Source: Lasioglossum baleicum (taxonomy: Eukaryota > Arthropoda > Insecta > Hymenoptera > Halictidae). From it: DNA of 64,000 nucleotides. The notes under the pieces were generated by a model. That model made no database searches, had not been told where the DNA came from, and saw nothing but the letters and a program-made list of their open reading frames with translations. Positions 59,424-64,000 of the stretch are shown piece by piece; the stretch's first letter is position 1; each line of letters begins with the position of its first letter. The DNA lies in NCBI RefSeq assembly GCF_051020765.1, contig NC_134935.1, positions 11,905,579-11,969,578 on the forward strand. Direction: 5' to 3'. The translations under genes were made by a program, and so were the position numbers.

Positions 59424-60401
59424 CACTCGTCGATACGTCGATACTTTGATTGTCTGTCGCACGATTTATGAGCCGTGGAAGAACAAGTGACTGACTGGGT
59501 GGGTGACGCGTATCGGAGGCTTTTTGCAGGCCCGGCACGCGTGGGACTAATGGGGTAATTAAGTCGGACAGCGTGGGAGTGGTGGCTCGTCACGAATGCT
59601 GATTGTCGCCGGTGCATAATCTGTCACGAGATCTGTATTCGATGGAATCCCGGTCGTGTACATTCACAGAACCTCGCATTACCTTCTTCCATTGTCTCAT
59701 CGGGGCATCGCATCTAAATCGATCCTCTTGCCGTCCCGCGTCGAACCTCTCGGTTTCCGTCGTTTCTGTCCGCCCACGCTCCGCGGTTTCGTCATCGAAA
59801 CACCGTCCTTTCATGTACCTACACCGCGAACTGTACGCGCGAAATACCATTCGGTCGACGACCGCCATGTCTCTGTAATTTGAATTAGGAAATCGAAATT
59901 TTGTAGAGGAATCACTCTTAAGGTCGGGGAGCTGGTTGAGGAAACTAGCGAACTGATTTGCATCGACTGGCTCAGATGCTTCGCTGCAATCTGAGAAAAG
60001 TTGTGGTCGAGGTTCGATATAAACTGGTTCATTATATGTTGTTCATCGTTGACGACCGAAAGTTTCGTAGCTGTCGATCCTATCATCGGGAATTCGGGAG
60101 ATGCCCTTCTCGTATGTATAAGGAACTATAAGCCCCCTACTACGCTATAAGAATGAGGTCACGGGAATCACCCGTTGGCTCTTTGTTATCTTCTCGTGGA
60201 CGAACAATACATTTATTTACTCCTAAGCTGGCAACGATGGTTGCGCATGAATCGTCACCGACGCGACGACGCGGTGAGATTGATGCGTCCTTCAAACCCT
60301 TTCTGCCTCCGGACTTCGTTTGACCCTTGCACGGTCGTAGAAGCATCCGGCTGATAATGCCATTCCGCGGCACTGGGTTAGTGCAAGCACGCGGGTGCAA
60401 C

Positions 60402-60530
60402 GTCGAGGAGGAGGGGTTGGCAGCAGAGAAACGAGAGGCTGGGGGGGCGGGAGGCTGCCGGTAGTCGACCGAGGAGGGGGCGGTCGTAAGGGGTGCGCGG
60501 GCGTTGGCGGGGAAGGGAAGGGTTTGGGGT
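60402..60530 (+). repeat. G-rich tract ending in a G-quadruplex motif
   Basis: A G-rich stretch with a run of seven G near 60440. It ends with GGGGAAGGGAAGGG, then TTT, then GGGG (60509-60529), four G runs with loops of 2, 2 and 3 nt: a textbook quadruplex motif on the + strand. Confidence 0.6.
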
Positions 60531-60867
60531 ATTAAATCATAGAGCCGGAGCGCCTGCCGCCGGTTTACTGCCGGATAAAACGCAGTGACTGTTATGTTAT
60601 GGACCACCTGTATGCCTCGACCCTGAACTCTCTCCCTCTCCCTCTCTCTTTCCGTTGCTTTGCCGGCTGCTCTCGAGCCGACTGGAATCTATATAGGTCC
60701 TAAAACAGCCCTCTCGCCCCAATGGAAACGGAACGTTGCTCTAGATTAGTTTCTCGATTCTCCGAAAATTACCCGGCTCGTTGGGGCGGCATCGAAATTC
60801 GGACGGGTGGCTGTCACCTTCACGACACACGAGCTCGACTATAGGTAGAGAACTCGACGACTAATAT

Positions 60868-60888
60868 TTTGTGACTATAAGTCACAAA
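60868..60888. repeat. Perfect 8-bp inverted repeat
   Basis: TTTGTGAC and GTCACAAA flank TATAA. It could be a dimeric protein-binding site or a small hairpin; nothing else supports either. Confidence 0.5.
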
Positions 60889-62753
60889 GAGTTACACGTA
60901 GTTGAAGCACCACCATCGGATTCTGGAAGGTTGTTAGAAATGAGAATTTTCATTATCCTTCCTTACTGGACTGCTTCGGTCTATTTTACAAAGTGTTTGC
61001 TTTCGATATCGGGAGAACCTGTAGACTCAGCAGAAAATTGGCTTTGGTTATTTGAGTTTAGATACCGAGTAGAATAGATTCTGAAATTTATGCATTAACT
61101 TCGTCGAGTTTCGGTTTCCAAGTGAATGTAACCGGGTTTTCGAAAACGTCTGGCTTCAGGAGCACACTCGGTCATTAGACGCGTGGTTGGGAGGACAGAA
61201 TGATTGGTGCATTTCATCTGTACAACTGGAAATTGACCTCGAAAGCGGTGCAGCCTTGTTGAAAGCTCTCCCGTCGGTCAGATCCGTCGGTCCGATTCTT
61301 CGGTTCGATAAAAATTTGTCGGAGCTCGACGCGCGGATGAAAAATAGCGCACGATCACGCGAGCCGCGAACACCTCGTCCGGCCGGGCGAGCATTCTCGC
61401 CGCGCGAGTAATTAACGCGTCGTCCTCGACAGGTCTGACGTGGCGAGTGCAGGCGCGCGCGCTCTTCGGAAAGGAATTCGCGACGGGAAGCGGCCGATTC
61501 GCACCTAGCCCGGACGCGAGGCACGCAAAAAGTGGGGCCCCGGTCGGCGCGGCTCGTGGAAAAGAAGGAAGAGAAACCGGGTTGCGTAGATTCCTTAGAA
61601 AGAAAAGCGGAGCTCGCGCTCGCGCGCGTGTTCCACCTCCGTCCGTTCCCATATCCCTACACGTCGCGCCGTGCCGTCTCTCTTTCTGAACCCTTTCGGC
61701 CTTGGGGTCGAGTTTTTCGTTTCTCCGCGGAGATCGGTATCCGCGATTATATTATAAATATACATGTAACTCGGAGCGACGAGGGACGGTCCCCTTCGTC
61801 GGACGGACGCACACGAGCACCGCAACCTTGTGTCCGTGGTGCGCGCGCGAAAGATACCTGCAACGACGCAACTGCGCAACGTGCACTCGGTGCAGAGTCA
61901 CGTGTATTGTATATGGCCAGCACCATATCTGCCTCCTCGGCTACGAACGAAACCCGGCGCTGCTCGTAGCCTTCGCCTTATCTCTCTCCTCCTCCCCCGA
62001 GACTCCGCACACCTTCGCGGGAGCTGCCTTCCTTCCTCGAGCGTTCTCTCGTGTGCCCGCGGTATTAAATACAATAAAGACATTCAATGGGAATTAATCG
62101 GATATCTACGTATCTACCGTCCACTCTGGCCGCATTGTTGCGCCGGTGCCGTGACGCGCCACCGCTCTTTTCTTCTCGTATCCTCCTCGTTTTTCTTGCC
62201 ACTGCTGCGCCGCACTGCTCAGCTCCTCCTGCATTTCTCCAGCTCGTTCTTCGTATTTCACCCTTTTTGCCCGGCCGAGCCACCGCCACCGTTCCCCGCC
62301 AGGTCGAATGGAGATATTCCGCTGCGGAATAATATCGAGCCACGTTTTTCAAGCAACGCAACGCTCCGATGCGTCTCTCGCGGCCATGCTTTCCCAAGTG
62401 GTCGCGTTCTACCGATCCACCATGGCTACCGACGCCACCCTTGTTTTGCGGATTCCAGCAACCACAGTTCACTACTCTTTCTTTCTGTACACGAATCTCT
62501 AGAGAAAAGGATGGTCTGATACTAAACTTCATTTAAATTTTTGCTGAAAGTATAGAGACTGTAATACTCCATATATAAATGAACCTGGAGACAAGTTGGT
62601 TCACATAATAGGAGAGAGTCCTGTCTCCCAGAACCATGATTTTTTATTCATTTAATAAGAGTTCAAACGTTCATTTAAGAGGATTTCGATCAGCTTGAGA
62701 AAAATAATTTCATCGAATTTAATATGTACTACGAATATTTTTAGACCTCTTAA

Positions 62754-63193
62754 GTGACCCCTAGACGATCAATAATATTGTAAATATTCGCTTGAATATT
62801 ATCGGAGGACCATATTGATGGAAATATTGATCGTCAGTTGCTTGTGAGACGGCAAAATGAGAACATGGTTGACCCACCGAGCTCCCCTTCTAGTGATCAG
62901 GGTTCCGTTCGGGATCGGGATTTCACAACTGATTATCGGGAATTGTGGTGTATGAAGTCAAAAGATTATTTTAATAGAAACAGAAAAGCAATTGAAATGC
63001 AAAAAAATTTTTGATGCATTGAAACAATGTAAACCAGACTTTACGGTTGAACAATTAAAAAAGAAAATGAAACAGCCCCGACCATGCAGCACGAATATTT
63101 TTGCCAGTATAGAGTATTGGTGAGAATATTGGTGCATTTATATTGAAGATACAGCGTCAATATTGAAGCGAATATTAACCGTCTAGGAGCCAC
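62754..63193 (+). mobile_element. TTAA-flanked element carrying a MADF-like coding fragment
   Basis: The ends GTGACCCCTAGACG and, read inward from the right, GTGGCTCCTAGACG are inverted repeats. AATATTCGCTT lies further in on both sides after an indel. TTAA flanks both ends (62750-62753 and 63194-63197). Near the left end GACGATCAATA (62764-62774) and TATTGATCGTC (62825-62835) form a perfect 11-bp hairpin. The 440-bp element contains a broken coding fragment at 62865-63123. TTAA favours a piggyBac-like origin. The MADF-like content would also fit PIF/Harbinger, whose second gene encodes a related Myb/SANT/MADF-type protein, but the 4-bp TTAA fits that group less simply. Confidence 0.7.
62865..63123 (+). 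pseudogene. Frameshifted MADF-type DNA-binding domain fragment
   Basis: From ATG at 62865 the frame runs 49 codons to TGA at 63012. After a serine/proline-rich start it contains YRELWCMKSKDYFNRNRKAI. A one-base shift, most likely in the run of seven A at 63001-63007, opens the next frame, which continues FDALKQCKPDFTVEQLKKKM and stops at 63121. An aromatic-ELW start, K-S-x-D-Y, a basic NR-NRKA helix, an xxI/FxxL segment, and FTVEQLKKK matching the family's T-V-E-x-V-K-K-K segment are the landmarks of the MADF fold. The domain breaks off before the usual final helix. Both the frameshift and the missing tail make it a relic. A transposon-encoded protein or a captured host exon are both possible. 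Confidence 0.65.
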
Positions 63194-63197
63194 TTAA

Positions 63198-64000
63198 CAT
63201 AAAGTAGATACCTGACTATGTATTCGGTTATCGACATAGGGTTTAAGCGGTTATAAATTTGTTTGAATGCACACGAATTTGTGTTAGAGATCCTACGACC
63301 TCCGATGAATCGTTTCGTACGACTCCCGTCGCGGGCTACGCGCAAATCAACCCTCGTTCGCATTCTCACGTGACTGTGGTTGCTGGTACAAGCACCAGCC
63401 GGATACTTAACGAACCCGTCCCGAGGTTTTCGAGGCGGCTCGGTTCGGTTTTTCTGACCGGCAGGAAAGAAACGGCTCGGCTCGAGCTCGAAGCAGCTTC
63501 GGAGCGGCTTCGGCTTGGCTTTCGCGCAGCTCGGTTTGGCTTGGCTCGCCGCGGCACGTCGCGCCGCGCCGGTGTACGCCGATACGCAACGTCGACGAGG
63601 AGATTTTAATCTCGATCGGAGAATTAATTTGGTGCCTTGTAGGGAATTGCGCTCGAGGAATCGTAACTGTCTTTAATTCGATTATCGGATGCTCTCTATC
63701 TTTCCAGGGTCGCATTGAAATTCCTTAATGTTTTAATTATCTCCGGTAACGAGGGCGTTCTTGTTTACGCCGGCCATTGTTCTTCCTCCGCGGGCTTGCG
63801 CGGCGGGGGCACGGTAATCGTTGCGGCGAAACGATGCGCTTATCGCGGAATTTATCGCGCGGCGCGCAATCTTGATCCGGGTGGGACAGTTATTAATTGA
63901 TTCGTCCGCGGTGCATACGCTCCATTGACCTATGCCTTTGAAGAGAATATCGGCGTCGGGTAACTCGCGATCGAAATTTGTTCGCGTCGTGTTCTGCTTT
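63198..64000. other. Non-coding stretch, no gene seen
   Basis: GC-rich sequence from about 63400 with GGCTCG/GGCTTGG near-repeats at 63470-63560. A fair acceptor-like TCTCTATCTTTCCAG ends at 63707, but no donor or clear exon follows in the remaining bases. Confidence 0.5.

Larger units (their letters stand above)
55179..62749. other. Non-coding stretch, no gene seen
   Basis: Unique sequence with strong local strand asymmetry: C-rich at 58991-59225 and G-rich at 60402-60530. Two-strand frames at 58632-59256 and 61156-62532 are compositional. A single TTAACCCCTTG at 55792-55802 repeats the edge of the element at 40936 (TTAA plus CCCCTTG), but I see no right end. A perfect 8-bp inverted repeat lies at 60868-60888. 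Confidence 0.5.

Noticed and set aside
59811..60086. Minus-strand frame of 91 codons with fairly ordinary amino-acid use
   Set aside because: No domain recognised and no paired splice sites. Kept out for lack of support, though a translated search would be worthwhile.
61830..62519. 229-codon frame on +, with overlapping frames on both strands
   Set aside because: The translation is serine/leucine/arginine-rich and compositional. Three or more frames are open at once, the pattern expected from base composition.

Overview
The window looks like non-coding DNA from an arthropod nuclear genome, most likely an insect and plausibly a hymenopteran (bee, ant or wasp). The species cannot be fixed from the sequence. 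The grounds are: CpG-rich background broken by AT-rich islands; many miniature inverted-repeat transposable elements (MITEs) with TA, TTAA or 8-bp target duplications; a transposase tail of the kind seen in insect pogo-like elements; and a splice site of the ratchet type known from very long insect introns. I found no intact protein-coding gene, rRNA, tRNA or CRISPR array. The many medium-length open frames in the GC-rich parts have arginine-, serine- and proline-rich translations, overlap on both strands, and match no domain I recognise. I treat them as chance frames caused by few A/T-rich stop codons.

Two sites suggest that the window lies inside one very large intron transcribed on the + strand. 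At 55151-55178 a branch-point-like sequence and a long pyrimidine tract end in an AG that directly abuts GTAAGT. This zero-length-exon arrangement is that of a recursive-splicing ratchet point. At 22649-22705 an equally strong acceptor is followed after only 9 nt (ACGCCATGG) by another GTAAGT donor. This is a candidate microexon, which happens to contain an ATG in a good context. Both point the same way and lie 32.5 kb apart.

Mobile elements account for several of the AT-rich islands. They are: 140-603, a foldback element with TA ends; 14597-15558, a TA-flanked element split by a clean hAT-type MITE at 15022-15399 with a perfect 8-bp duplication; 20522-21064, 35362-35562, 40936-41163 and 62754-63193, four different TTAA-flanked elements of piggyBac type; 21928-22133, a possible Tc1-like end; and 46919-47822, a decayed pogo-like element that still encodes the zinc-finger tail of its transposase. 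The 62754-63193 element carries a frameshifted piece of a MADF-type DNA-binding domain. At 34978-35416 a 213-bp tandem duplication has copied the left end of a TTAA element together with its flank, which records the order of events.

The remainder is GC-rich unique sequence with simple repeats (CT, TTC and GA tracts), a short dispersed repeat in five copies, G-quadruplex-capable tracts (36344, 54627, 59330 and 60509) and several hairpins or palindromes. No operon-like or multi-gene system is visible. The strongest leads are the ratchet site, the microexon candidate, the MADF-bearing element and the pogo-like element with its repeated GTACGACTTAAG-like boxes.
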